This document shows positions 6,864 through 14,400 of a stretch of 14,579 bases of DNA, piece by piece. The DNA lies in NCBI GenBank assembly GCA_934464585.1, contig CAKSJY010000020.1:1-14579 (forward strand), written 5' to 3'. Both the position numbers and the translations under genes were made by a program. The notes beneath the pieces were generated by a model. It saw nothing but the letters and a program-made list of their open reading frames with translations. It did not search any database and had not been told where the DNA came from. The stretch comes from an uncultured Eubacteriales bacterium (GTDB lineage Bacteria > Bacillota > Clostridia > Oscillospirales > Acutalibacteraceae). Position 1 is the stretch's first letter. Each line of letters begins with the position of its first letter.

Positions 6864-6880
6864 TGATATAAATTATATCA
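6864..6880. promoter_or_regulatory. Perfect 17-bp palindrome, possible operator
   Basis: TGATATAA-A-TTATATCA has perfect 8-bp arms around one central base. It lies 13 nt downstream of the M16 peptidase stop and about 30 bp upstream of the symporter -35 box. It lacks a U-tract, so it is a poor terminator. Its position and symmetry suit a dimeric regulator, but I cannot assign a family. Confidence 0.4.
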
Positions 6881-6892
6881 ATATATATATAA

Positions 6893-8122
6893 CTAAAAAT
6901 CTTCTTTTTTCACAGGACCTACAACAGATACAGAATAATTATCTAAATCAATAATTTCATCCGCTACCTTATTTACATCTGAAATTGTTACTGAATCTAT
7001 ATTTTTTATAAGCTCATCTTCTGAACTGATTTCATTCCTTAATAGCTCGTTTCTTCCCATAAATCCAGCTATTGATGCATTTGATTCAAGTCCCATAAGT
7101 GTTCCTGATTTTAGTTGCTCTTTTGCTCGGTTAAACTCCGATTCCTTAACTCCGCATTTTATATCTTTTAAAGTATTTAATATTTCCACATATGCTTCTT
7201 TAGCTCTTGCCGGATTAACCGCTGTCTGTACTTCCAAAAGGCCTATCTCTTTATATGAAACTACAGAAGAATACACCGAATATGCTAGACCCAGTTCTTC
7301 TCTTATATGCTGAAATAATCTTGATGAACTACTTGAACCCATTATTATATTTAACACATTGAGTGCAAACCTTCTATTGTCAAAACTGCTTACTCCATTA
7401 AATGCCAAGCAAATATGTGTTTGTTCGCAATCGTCATCATCTATCTTTTTAGACTGAATATATCTTGCAGGTATAATAATATCATTTTTAGTCGACTTAG
7501 GTCTATTTGCAAAATACTTATTTGCAATATCTAAAAATTTCTTTTTATCAAATTTGCCACATATCGCAATAACTATTTTATCTGAGCTATAATTTTCTCC
7601 CATATATGAAAGAATAGCATTATTATCTATTTTTTCAAGCGTTTCTGCCTTCCCTAAAATAGGCATAGCTAATGAACAGCCATCAAAAACAGACGAATAC
7701 ATATTTTCAACCACACGGTCATCAGGCATATCATAACTCATATTAATTTCTTCCAAGACTACCTTTTTTTCTGTTTTAATATCCTGAGAATCTAACTTTG
7801 GATTGGCTACCATATCACACAAAATCTCAAAGCCTTCCGGTACAGGATAATCCAATGTTTTAGCATAAAAACATGTATAGTCTTTAGCTGTAAAAGCATT
7901 TAGCTGACCACCGATATAGTCCATCTGTTCTGCTATTTCCTTAGCATTTCTGGTTTCGCTTCCTTTGAATACCATATGTTCAATGAAATGTGAAATACCA
8001 TTGTTATGACTATTTTCATATATAGATCCACTTTTTACCCATATACCAAAACACGCAGTTTTTGTGTTTGGCTGGTAGTTCATTAATACTCTAACCCCGT
8101 TTTCAAGTGTTACCTTTTCCAT
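6893..8122 (-). CDS. M16 family zinc metallopeptidase (MlpA/YmxG-like processing peptidase)
   Basis: The product is 409 residues. The inverzincin zinc motif HFIEH (45-49) is followed by the third ligand Glu at 124/125 in VVLEEI, the spacing expected for HxxEH-x(74-76)-E, so the active site looks complete. The N-terminal catalytic half (about 1-215) and the C-terminal inactive half (about 220-405, with the SSSSSRLFQHIREELGLAYSVYS signature) form the usual two-domain clamp. There is no signal peptide, so it acts in the cytoplasm; the substrates are unknown. ATG 8122 has AGGGGG upstream. In B. subtilis the equivalent gene mlpA (ymxG) lies downstream of pnpA and ylxY. Here the same region holds pnp, then a MATE gene, then this peptidase 27 nt after the MATE gene. 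Confidence 0.93.
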   Translation of the reverse strand: MEKVTLENGVRVLMNYQPNTKTACFGIWVKSGSIYENSHNNGISHFIEHMVFKGSETRNAKEIAEQMDYIGGQLNAFTAKDYTCFYAKTLDYPVPEGFEILCDMVANPKLDSQDIKTEKKVVLEEINMSYDMPDDRVVENMYSSVFDGCSLAMPILGKAETLEKIDNNAILSYMGENYSSDKIVIAICGKFDKKKFLDIANKYFANRPKSTKNDIIIPARYIQSKKIDDDDCEQTHICLAFNGVSSFDNRRFALNVLNIIMGSSSSSRLFQHIREELGLAYSVYSSVVSYKEIGLLEVQTAVNPARAKEAYVEILNTLKDIKCGVKESEFNRAKEQLKSGTLMGLESNASIAGFMGRNELLRNEISSEDELIKNIDSVTISDVNKVADEIIDLDNYSVSVVGPVKKEDF

Positions 8123-8149
8123 TATATCCCCCTAAATTATCTTTAAATA

Positions 8150-9502
8150 TTATACTGCAAGACGCTCAATCCATTGTCCCTTATTAACCTTTACAAAGCC
8201 TACCACTGCATTAACAAGCTGGTTAAGCCTTAAGCAAATATACACAACCGCCGGTGGAAAGTGAAAAACAAACGCTGCAACAAGAGAAATCGGTATAGCA
8301 ACAAACCACATAGAAAACAGATCCATAAAAAGTCCGAATTTCGCTGAACCTCCACCTCTTAATATTCCGATTATGACTGATGTTTCATATGACGTAATTA
8401 CTGTAAATACGGAAATTACTGTAACAAATTCTCTTGTAAGCTCTTTAGTTTGATCTGAAACCAAATAGAAACTTAAAATAATATCCTTGCTAAAGAATAA
8501 TATTGCTCCTGCAAATATACCTATTATGATATAGAGTACCTGCATAGTTCTTGCATATTGGTTAGCCTTTTCGATCTTGTTTTCGCCTATAGTCTTTCCT
8601 ATTATAACCGCTGTAGCATTAGCAGCTCCAAAACATAACACTGTAAGTATCTGGAACATAACAACTGCTATTGAGTTTGCTGCTATCGCCGTTGCACCCA
8701 TATGGCCAATTATCGCTGACTGAACCGTAATTGCGATTCCCCATAAAGCATCTCCGGAAGCTACAGGTATTGTAACCTTTAGGAAATTTACAAAAAATTC
8801 CTTATCAAACTTAAACATCTCTCTAATCTTAATCATTAATTTTTTGTCGCCTATTTTTACATATCCTACAACTATAATACATTCAACAATTCTCGCTGTT
8901 AGCGTTGCTATCGCAGCTCCTCTAATTCCAAGTTCAGGGGCACCAAAGTTTCCATATATAAATACATAATTTAGGAAAACGTTTATGCAAAAGGCAATTG
9001 CTGAGACTATAAAACCAATTTTTACTGTTTCAACGCTTCTCAAAGCAGAAATAAATATATTTGTTATTGCGAAGAACACATATGAAAAACATACTATATG
9101 GATATATCTTATACACTCGGATATAACTTCCTCTTCATTTGTCAACAAAGATAAAATATTTTTCGAAAAAAACATTACAGATAAAAAAAGTATTATTGCA
9201 ATAGAAACTGCAAAAATCATACCAACTCCAACGGCCTTTTTTATGATAGTAGTGTCTTTCTTTCCCCAATATCTCGAGGAAATTATCATTACTCCGGATC
9301 CTATCCCAACAACAAGCATCTGAAGTAAAAATTGAATTTGGTTTGCAATCGCTACAGCTGATAATGAAAGCTCATTATATATCCCAAGCATAATATTATC
9401 AGCCATATTAACACTGTATACTATAATATTTTGCAATGCTATCGAACAAGTTATCACCAAAAATGTTTTATAAAAAGATTTTTCTCTTACAAATAATCTC
9501 AA
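8150..9502 (-). CDS. MATE family efflux transporter
   Basis: A 450-residue integral membrane protein with about 12 hydrophobic segments in two MatE repeats. Family hallmarks are NMADNIMLG near residues 32-40, GIGSGVMIISSRYWGKK in the first half, and NVFLNYVFIYGNFGAPELGIRGAAIATLTAR around the middle, where the conserved Pro-Glu-Leu-Gly and Gly-Ala-Ala sit. MATE proteins export drugs or metabolites using Na+ or H+ gradients; the substrate cannot be inferred. The start is TTG at 9502, supported by AAAGGAG 6 nt upstream. The first in-frame ATG (residue 33) would delete most of TM1. A terminator lies between pnp and this gene, so it may use read-through or a weak promoter in the 55-nt gap. It is probably co-transcribed with the M16 peptidase. 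Confidence 0.93.
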   Translation of the reverse strand: MRLFVREKSFYKTFLVITCSIALQNIIVYSVNMADNIMLGIYNELSLSAVAIANQIQFLLQMLVVGIGSGVMIISSRYWGKKDTTIIKKAVGVGMIFAVSIAIILFLSVMFFSKNILSLLTNEEEVISECIRYIHIVCFSYVFFAITNIFISALRSVETVKIGFIVSAIAFCINVFLNYVFIYGNFGAPELGIRGAAIATLTARIVECIIVVGYVKIGDKKLMIKIREMFKFDKEFFVNFLKVTIPVASGDALWGIAITVQSAIIGHMGATAIAANSIAVVMFQILTVLCFGAANATAVIIGKTIGENKIEKANQYARTMQVLYIIIGIFAGAILFFSKDIILSFYLVSDQTKELTREFVTVISVFTVITSYETSVIIGILRGGGSAKFGLFMDLFSMWFVAIPISLVAAFVFHFPPAVVYICLRLNQLVNAVVGFVKVNKGQWIERLAV

Positions 9503-9558
9503 AATATACTCCTTTCAAACTAAAATTAACATTAATATACATTATTCCATCTCTATAT

Positions 9559-9595
9559 AAAAGCACAAACTGCATTATAGTTCATGCAGTTTGTG
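9559..9595 (-). terminator. Terminator between pnp and the MATE gene
   Basis: A perfect 12-bp stem (CACAAACTGCAT with ATGCAGTTTGTG, 9564-9575 and 9584-9595) with an 8-nt loop is followed on the minus strand by CTTTTATATA. It lies 34 nt past the pnp stop and should end most rpsO-pnp transcripts. Confidence 0.85.
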
Positions 9596-9629
9596 TTTAC
9601 TATTTAAAGTTTTTTATTTTAATTGTAGA

Positions 9630-11738
9630 TCAGTTGGTTGTTCCTTTTATTTCTGCAATCGCATCTTTTCTAGACAAATTAATTCTTCCTTTATCGTCTA
9701 TATCGATTACTTTTACAAATATCTCATCATCAACATGAACAACATCCGTAACCTTTTCTGTACGCTTGTTATCAAGCTTTGAGATATGACATAGACCTTC
9801 TTTTCCGGGAGCTATTTCTACAAATGCACCAAAGTCCATAATCCTTGTAACTTTACCCTTGTAGATAGCACCGATTTCAGGATCATTAGCTATAGTATTA
9901 ACAAGTTTTAATGCTTTCTTACAATTTTCACTATCAGTTCCTGAAATAAATACTTGTCCATCTTCTTCGATATCAACCTTAACATCACATTCAGCGCAGA
10001 TCTTTTGAATAACCTTTCCGCCTGAACCTATAACTTCACGAATTTTGTCTACCGGTATTGTAGATGTAAACATCTTAGGCGCATATTCAGAAAGTTCAGC
10101 CCTTGGTTTATCAATAACCTTAAGCATAATATCATCGAGAATATAATCTCTCGCCTTATGAGTTTTTTCCAAAGCCTCTTTTATAATTTCAGGTGTTAAA
10201 CCATCAATTTTTAAGTCCATTTGTATTGCAGTTATACCTTTGTGAGTTCCTGCAACCTTAAAGTCCATATCCCCAAAGAAGTCTTCAAGCCCTTGAATAT
10301 CTACCATAGTCAAGAATCTATCGCCTTCAGTTACTAATCCACAAGAAATTCCGGCAACAGGTGCTTTAATCGGTACACCGGCATCCATCAAAGCTAATGT
10401 TGATCCGCAAACTGAGGCTTGAGATGTTGAACCATTAGAGCTTAAAACCTCAGATACCAATCTTAATGTATATGGGAATTCTTCAACAGATGGAATAACA
10501 GGCAATAGTGCACGCTCTGCAAGTGCTCCATGACCTACTTCTCTACGACCTGGTCCCCTGCTTGGTTTTGTCTCTCCAACAGAATAAGATGGGAAATTGT
10601 AATGATGTATATAGCGTTTTACTTCCTCATTATCAATACCATCCAAAAGCTGTTGATCCTTAATTGGGCCTAAGGTTGCTACAGTTAAAACTTGAGTTTG
10701 ACCTCTTGTAAACATTCCCGAGCCATGTACTCTCGGTAATAAGTCTACTTCTGCAGCTAGAGGTCTTATTTCGTCCATTTTTCTTCCGTCAACACGTTTT
10801 TGTTCATCTAATAACCAACGACGTACAATATATTTTTGTGTTTTATACATACATTCATCAATTACAGATTCTTGTTCCGGATATATAGGATCAAAATGTT
10901 CATGAACCTTTTCATATATAGGTTTTAGTCTCTCATCACGAACCTTTTTATCGTCGGTATCCAATGCAATCTTTACATCATCTGATGCAAACTCTTTAAT
11001 TGCTTCAAACATTTCCTTATCAGGTTCATTACTTGGATAACTGAACTTTTCTTTACCTATTTCTTTTTGAATTTCCTTTATAAATGAAATAATCTTTTGG
11101 TTTGCCTTGTGGCCCTCCAAAATACCATTTAGCATAACTTCATCGGAAACTTCTTTTGCTCCCGCTTCAATCATCGCAATTTTTTTGTCTGTCGATGCAA
11201 CAGTAACTGCCATCTGAGAAAGTGCTTTTTGCTCCTGATTTGGATTTATTATATATTCTCCATCAATATATCCAACACTTACTCCAGAAATCGGTCCATT
11301 CCATGGTATATCAGAAATACTAATAGCTACAGATGTTCCGATCATAGCCGCGATTTCCGGTGAGCAATCATATTCTACTGACATAACTGTACAGACTACA
11401 GAAACATCATTTCTCATATCCTTCGGGAAAAGCGGTCTTATTGGTCTATCAATTACTCTGGAAGTTAAAATAGCCTTGTCTGAAGGTCTTCCTTCTCTTT
11501 TTAAAAATGAACCCGGGATCTTACCTACTGCATATAATTTCTCTTCAAAATCTACAGAAAGCGGAAAAAAGTCAACCCCATCACGTGGTTTTTCAGATGC
11601 TGTTACAGCAACATGAATACATGTATCACCATATCTTACCAAACAAGAACCATTTGCAAGCTGAGCCATTTTTCCTGTTTCTACAACAAGTGGTCTACCA
11701 GCAAGCTCGGTTCTAAACACTTTAAAATTCTCAAACAT
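9630..11738 (-). CDS. pnp: Polyribonucleotide nucleotidyltransferase (PNPase)
   Basis: The product is 702 residues, the normal length. PNPase is a trimeric 3'-5' phosphorolytic exoribonuclease that degrades mRNA and can also add tails. Domains in order: RNase PH 1 (about 10-145), helical linker (about 150-310), RNase PH 2 (about 325-540, with PSRGPGRREVGHGALAERAL and the metal-binding FGDMDFKVAGT), KH domain (about 550-610, VIGSGGKVIQKI) and S1 domain (about 620-690, GKVTRIMDFGAFVEI). The frame is open 17 codons upstream, but ATG 11738 starts the conserved MFENFKVFRTELAGRPL and has AGGAGG just before it. It follows rpsO by 170 nt, the near-universal order. The leader hairpin at 11760-11839 suggests autoregulation. 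Confidence 0.98.
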   Translation of the reverse strand: MFENFKVFRTELAGRPLVVETGKMAQLANGSCLVRYGDTCIHVAVTASEKPRDGVDFFPLSVDFEEKLYAVGKIPGSFLKREGRPSDKAILTSRVIDRPIRPLFPKDMRNDVSVVCTVMSVEYDCSPEIAAMIGTSVAISISDIPWNGPISGVSVGYIDGEYIINPNQEQKALSQMAVTVASTDKKIAMIEAGAKEVSDEVMLNGILEGHKANQKIISFIKEIQKEIGKEKFSYPSNEPDKEMFEAIKEFASDDVKIALDTDDKKVRDERLKPIYEKVHEHFDPIYPEQESVIDECMYKTQKYIVRRWLLDEQKRVDGRKMDEIRPLAAEVDLLPRVHGSGMFTRGQTQVLTVATLGPIKDQQLLDGIDNEEVKRYIHHYNFPSYSVGETKPSRGPGRREVGHGALAERALLPVIPSVEEFPYTLRLVSEVLSSNGSTSQASVCGSTLALMDAGVPIKAPVAGISCGLVTEGDRFLTMVDIQGLEDFFGDMDFKVAGTHKGITAIQMDLKIDGLTPEIIKEALEKTHKARDYILDDIMLKVIDKPRAELSEYAPKMFTSTIPVDKIREVIGSGGKVIQKICAECDVKVDIEEDGQVFISGTDSENCKKALKLVNTIANDPEIGAIYKGKVTRIMDFGAFVEIAPGKEGLCHISKLDNKRTEKVTDVVHVDDEIFVKVIDIDDKGRINLSRKDAIAEIKGTTN

Positions 11739-11759
11739 TTTTATTCCTCCTACATTTTT

Positions 11760-11839
11760 AAGAGGGCTTTTGTTTAGCAATAAAACCATTGTCCAATCTA
11801 GGCAATCGTTTCACTGCTAATACCAAAAGCTACACTCTT
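11760..11839 (-). promoter_or_regulatory. Long leader hairpin upstream of pnp, candidate RNase III/PNPase autoregulatory element
   Basis: On the minus strand this 80-nt stretch folds nearly end to end. AAGAG pairs with CTCTT, GCTTTTG with CAAAAGC, a 13-pair stem TTAGCAGTGAAAC with GTTTTATTGCTAA (two or three G-U pairs), then ATTGCC with GG(A)CAAT around a TAGATT loop. That is about 30 pairs with small bulges. It ends roughly 10 nt before the pnp ribosome binding site. In E. coli a comparable pnp leader stem is cut by RNase III and the product controls PNPase synthesis. The structure is visible here; the mechanism is inferred. Confidence 0.6.
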
Positions 11840-11862
11840 CTTTAATAATCTCTTAAAATTGC

Positions 11863-11895
11863 ATTATAGGCAGGTAGCAAAAGCCACCCGCCTAT
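11863..11895 (-). terminator. Hairpin between rpsO and pnp (weak terminator or processing site)
   Basis: A 13-pair stem with two G-U pairs (ATAGGCGGGTGGC with GCTACCTGCCTAT; 11895-11883 and 11878-11866) and a four-base TTTT loop lies 14 nt after the rpsO stop. No clean U-tract follows, so read-through into pnp is expected. TATAAT (11868-11863 on the minus strand) overlaps the 3' arm and could be the -10 of an internal pnp promoter, although no good -35 box precedes it. Confidence 0.6.
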
Positions 11896-11908
11896 TATAT
11901 GAGCGCAA

Positions 11909-12172
11909 TTATTTACGGATACCTAATCTTGCAATGATAGAACGATATCTTTCGATATCAGTTTTAATCAAGTAGTTAAGCAAACTTCTTCTTTGACCAA
12001 CCATTTTTAAAAGGCCACGACGAGAGTGATGGTCTTTTTTGTGAACTCTTAAATGATCAGTTAAATCATTAATTCTCTTTGTTAAAAGAGCGATTTGAAC
12101 TTCAGGAGAACCTGTATCTCCTTCGTGCTTTGCATATTCTGCAATAATAGCATTTTTTTCTTCTTTAAGCAT
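11909..12172 (-). CDS. rpsO: 30S ribosomal protein S15
   Basis: The 87-residue product, MLKEEKNAIIAEYAKHEGDTGSPEVQIALLT..., is S15, about the usual 88-89 residues. The GDTGSPEVQIALLT segment, HKKDHHSRRGL (44-54) and the C-terminal DIERYRSIIARLGIRK are classic. S15 is a primary binder of the central domain of 16S rRNA at a three-way junction. The frame extends 17 codons upstream, but ATG 12172 matches the family start and AAAGGTGG lies about 8 nt before it. Transcription starts at the promoter 12303-12331, and a structured leader of about 120 nt (12210-12295) precedes the gene. pnp follows downstream. Confidence 0.97.
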   Translation of the reverse strand: MLKEEKNAIIAEYAKHEGDTGSPEVQIALLTKRINDLTDHLRVHKKDHHSRRGLLKMVGQRRSLLNYLIKTDIERYRSIIARLGIRK

Positions 12173-12209
12173 TCGATTTTCCACCTTTTCAATTTTTAAC
12201 CCTATTAAA

Positions 12210-12295
12210 GGAATGCCAATCACAGATATAGGTAGGTGATAAACCTAATGATATTAGGTGTTATCCATATAACCGAGAAAGGGGGCAAACATTCC
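12210..12295 (-). promoter_or_regulatory. Structured rpsO leader, candidate S15 autoregulatory RNA
   Basis: The minus-strand leader begins GGAATGTT (12295-12288) and ends with GGCATTCC (12217-12210), which pair over 8 positions and close a branched fold. Inside is a 12-pair hairpin (12238-12265; GATAA-C-ACCTAAT with ATTAGGT-TTATC, one bulged C, loop ATC), and CGGTTAT/ATAAC offers an alternative. S15 represses its own mRNA in several bacteria through leaders that mimic its rRNA site. The position and branched shape fit, but I could not identify the exact S15 recognition bases. Confidence 0.5.
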
Positions 12296-12302
12296 AAGGG
12301 TT

Positions 12303-12331
12303 AGTATATCATATAAAGTACAATTTGTAAA
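12303..12331 (-). promoter_or_regulatory. Sigma-A-type promoter of rpsO-pnp
   Basis: On the minus strand, TTTACA (12331-12326), a 17-nt spacer and TATACT (12308-12303) predict a start near 12296. That is exactly where the leader's closing stem begins. Confidence 0.8.
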
Positions 12332-12516
12332 TAGAAAGAAAGTGAAAATGAAATTTTATTTTTAAAAATTAATATGTAAAAGTATGTAATGTTCCCTTTA
12401 GTTTATTAGCTATTCTTGTCTTTTTTTACATTAAAAATTTTTCAGCATATAATTCATTGCATACATAAATACTAACATTATGCACTCTTTTAATACTAAA
12501 TTTTTCTTATTTACAG
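12332..12516. other. Gene-free AT-rich stretch between rpsO and htrA promoters
   Basis: I see no gene in these 185 bases. The only pattern is a direct repeat, ATGTAA-AAGT-ATGTAA, at about 12373-12388 with a 10-bp period. GCACTC near 12482 resembles one half of a CIRCE element, but no matching half is present. Confidence 0.5.
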
Positions 12517-12545
12517 TTGATTTTTTCTATAAATCAATTTATAAT
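12517..12545 (+). promoter_or_regulatory. Probable htrA promoter with an inverted repeat over the -35
   Basis: TTGATT (12517-12522), a 17-nt spacer and TATAAT (12540-12545) lie about 80 nt upstream of htrA. TTGATTT (12517-12523) and AAATCAA (12531-12537) form a perfect 7-bp inverted repeat spanning the -35 and spacer, a plausible regulator site. The surrounding DNA is so AT-rich that alternative -10 boxes exist. Confidence 0.6.
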
Positions 12546-12622
12546 ATTATATAATATTTTTATTTACAAAATATTTTTTAATAGCCTTTAGCAAATTAAT
12601 TATTTAATGGAGGAATGAAAAT

Positions 12623-13894
12623 ATGGAAAATAAAGATCAAGAAAACATTAACCAAAATGAAAACTTATCCGATATCGAAAATCCTGAAGTTAAAACAGAA
12701 GACCAAAAAATTGATTCTGTAAACTTTGAACCTGAAAACAATGAACCTGAATTAACCCCAGTAAATAACGAAAACTCCGTAAATACACAAGCTCCAAAAA
12801 CAAAAAAGAACACTATAATAGCTATAGTTGTTACAGTATGTTTAGTAACTTCTGCCTTGGTTATTGCCGGCGTTATTATGTCAAACAAAAATTCTTCTAA
12901 TCAAAACAACAGTCAATTGAATATTTCCTCATCAATATCAAATATTGTAAATGACAGTCCAAAAACACAAATTGCTGAAGTTGTAAATAACGTCGCCGAT
13001 TCTGTCGTTGAAATTTCAACAGAAGTAGCTACTACAGACAGCAGATTAAGACAATATATCACAGAAGGTGCAGGAAGTGGTGTAATAATCTCTTCCGATG
13101 GATCTATTGTTACCAATAATCATGTTATCGATGGTGCACAAAAAATTACTGTTAACCTAAGAAACGGCCAAACCTATGACGCTAAATTAGTTGCTACAGA
13201 CTCAAAAACAGATATTGCTTTAATTAAAATAGATGCATCAAACTTAACCGTTGCAACATTTGCAAATTCCGATCTATTACAAGTTGGTGAAACAGCTATT
13301 GCTATCGGTAATCCACTTGGTCAATTAGGTGGGACTGTAACTGAAGGAATTATAAGCGCATTAAACAGAGATATCTCTATCGACGGTGAAAGCCGTAATC
13401 TACTTCAAACTAGTGCAGCAATTAACCCCGGAAATTCTGGTGGTGGACTATTTAATGCAAATGGTGAACTTATTGGAATTGTAAATTCTAAATCATCAGG
13501 TACAGGAATTGAAGGTCTTGGATTTGCTATTCCATCAAATGAAGTTAAAGATGTCGCAACACAACTTAATGACTATGGATATGTAAAAGGTAGAGTTGAC
13601 TTACAAATGACATTAATAGACATTAATACTGTTCAACAAGCATTTTTATATTCCGTACCAGAAACCGGTGTATATATCTCAAAGGTGTCAAATAACTCCG
13701 AAGCTGCAAAAGCCGGATTTGAACAGGGAGACAAAATTGTTTCTATAAATTCACAAGAAATTAATTCTCAAACAGATTTTCAAGAAGCCACAAAAGATTT
13801 AAGCGTTGGTGATAATGCTGTATTCGTTGTTAAAAGAGACAACCAACAGATCACCATAAACTTAACATTACAAGAGTACACTCCATCTTTATAA
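12623..13894 (+). CDS. htrA: Membrane-anchored trypsin-like serine protease, HtrA/DegP family
   Basis: The product is 423 residues. An acidic, Asn/Glu-rich cytoplasmic tail (1-60) is followed by one membrane segment (about 64-86), a Ser/Asn linker, the trypsin-like domain (about 115-310) and one PDZ domain (about 325-415). The catalytic triad is visible: His167 in TNNHVIDGA, Asp197 in KTDIALIK and Ser272 in NPGNSGGGLF. This is the usual Gram-positive HtrA layout, facing the outside and degrading or chaperoning misfolded exported proteins. ATG 12623 has GGAGG at about 12609-12613. The gene is divergent from rpsO; a probable promoter with an inverted repeat lies at 12517-12545. A DUF1540 gene follows after 104 nt. 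Confidence 0.95.
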   Translation: MENKDQENINQNENLSDIENPEVKTEDQKIDSVNFEPENNEPELTPVNNENSVNTQAPKTKKNTIIAIVVTVCLVTSALVIAGVIMSNKNSSNQNNSQLNISSSISNIVNDSPKTQIAEVVNNVADSVVEISTEVATTDSRLRQYITEGAGSGVIISSDGSIVTNNHVIDGAQKITVNLRNGQTYDAKLVATDSKTDIALIKIDASNLTVATFANSDLLQVGETAIAIGNPLGQLGGTVTEGIISALNRDISIDGESRNLLQTSAAINPGNSGGGLFNANGELIGIVNSKSSGTGIEGLGFAIPSNEVKDVATQLNDYGYVKGRVDLQMTLIDINTVQQAFLYSVPETGVYISKVSNNSEAAKAGFEQGDKIVSINSQEINSQTDFQEATKDLSVGDNAVFVVKRDNQQITINLTLQEYTPSL

Positions 13895-13998
13895 ATAAGT
13901 TTGCCTTAAACATGAATATTTAATTTTGTTGGGTTAATAATAAGAAAGCGGCTAAGGTGAGCTGCAAAACAATAAAATTAAATATGAGGTGTGTTGAA

Positions 13999-14163
13999 AT
14001 GACTAAAAACTATAACTCTTGTATTAAATGTAGCGTTGACCAATGCAAAAATCACAGTGAAAGTGCTGAATACTGTGCTTTAAACGAAGTAAGAATCGGT
14101 ACTCATGAACAAAATCCTACTATGAAACAATGTGTAGACTGTGAATCCTTTGAATTAAAATAA
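13999..14163 (+). CDS. DUF1540 domain small cysteine-rich protein
   Basis: A 54-residue protein with six cysteines: Cys8-x2-Cys11-x4-Cys16, Cys26 and Cys45-x2-Cys48. The pattern C-x2-CSV-x2-C ... YCALNEVRIG ... C-x2-C-x-SF is the DUF1540 signature known from clostridia and bacilli. Paired cysteines suggest a small zinc-binding or redox-active fold; the function is unknown. The frame is open from 13957, but ATG 13999 has GAGGTGTG 5 nt upstream and starts right before the domain. An upstream hairpin GCGGCT/AGCTGC (13948-13965) lies between htrA and this gene and lacks a T-tract. I see no clear separate promoter, so it may be read from the htrA transcript. Confidence 0.85.
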   Translation: MTKNYNSCIKCSVDQCKNHSESAEYCALNEVRIGTHEQNPTMKQCVDCESFELK

Positions 14164-14224
14164 GTAAATTTATTATCCAATTAATTTTATTATCTAACAT
14201 CTAAAATATCTTAACGCATAATAA

Positions 14225-14280
14225 TCGCCCCACAAACATTCTGCCCTTCGACAGTATGATTATGGGGCGAATCTTTATTT
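14225..14280 (+). terminator. Terminator hairpin after the DUF1540 gene
   Basis: TCGCCCCA (14225-14232) pairs with TGGGGCGA (14263-14270). The stem continues inward with CAT/ATG and CTG/CAG around CCCTTCGA, with a few mismatches. The T-rich ATCTTTATTT follows at 14271-14280. It lies 61 nt after the DUF1540 stop and probably ends the htrA-DUF1540 transcript. Confidence 0.75.
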
Positions 14281-14358
14281 CTAAATATTATATATTCACC
14301 AAATAATAAAAATCTATATTAAATAAATATTCCTTTTTAAAGCCTCATACCATTTAAT

Positions 14359-14400
14359 AAAAAGAAAAGAGTATGCAAACCTAATTAAGTCTACATACTC
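14359..14400 (-). terminator. Rho-independent terminator of the right-edge small RNA
   Basis: On the minus strand GAGTATGTAGAC (14400-14389) pairs fully with GTTTGCATACTC (14380-14369), giving 12 bp with two G-U pairs and an 8-nt loop. It is followed immediately by TTTTCTTTTT (14368-14359). The T-tract fixes the direction as minus. Confidence 0.9.

Noticed and set aside
12474..12492. Possible CIRCE (HrcA) element upstream of htrA
   Set aside because: Only a GCACTC half is present; the GAGTGC partner at the required 9-nt spacing is missing.
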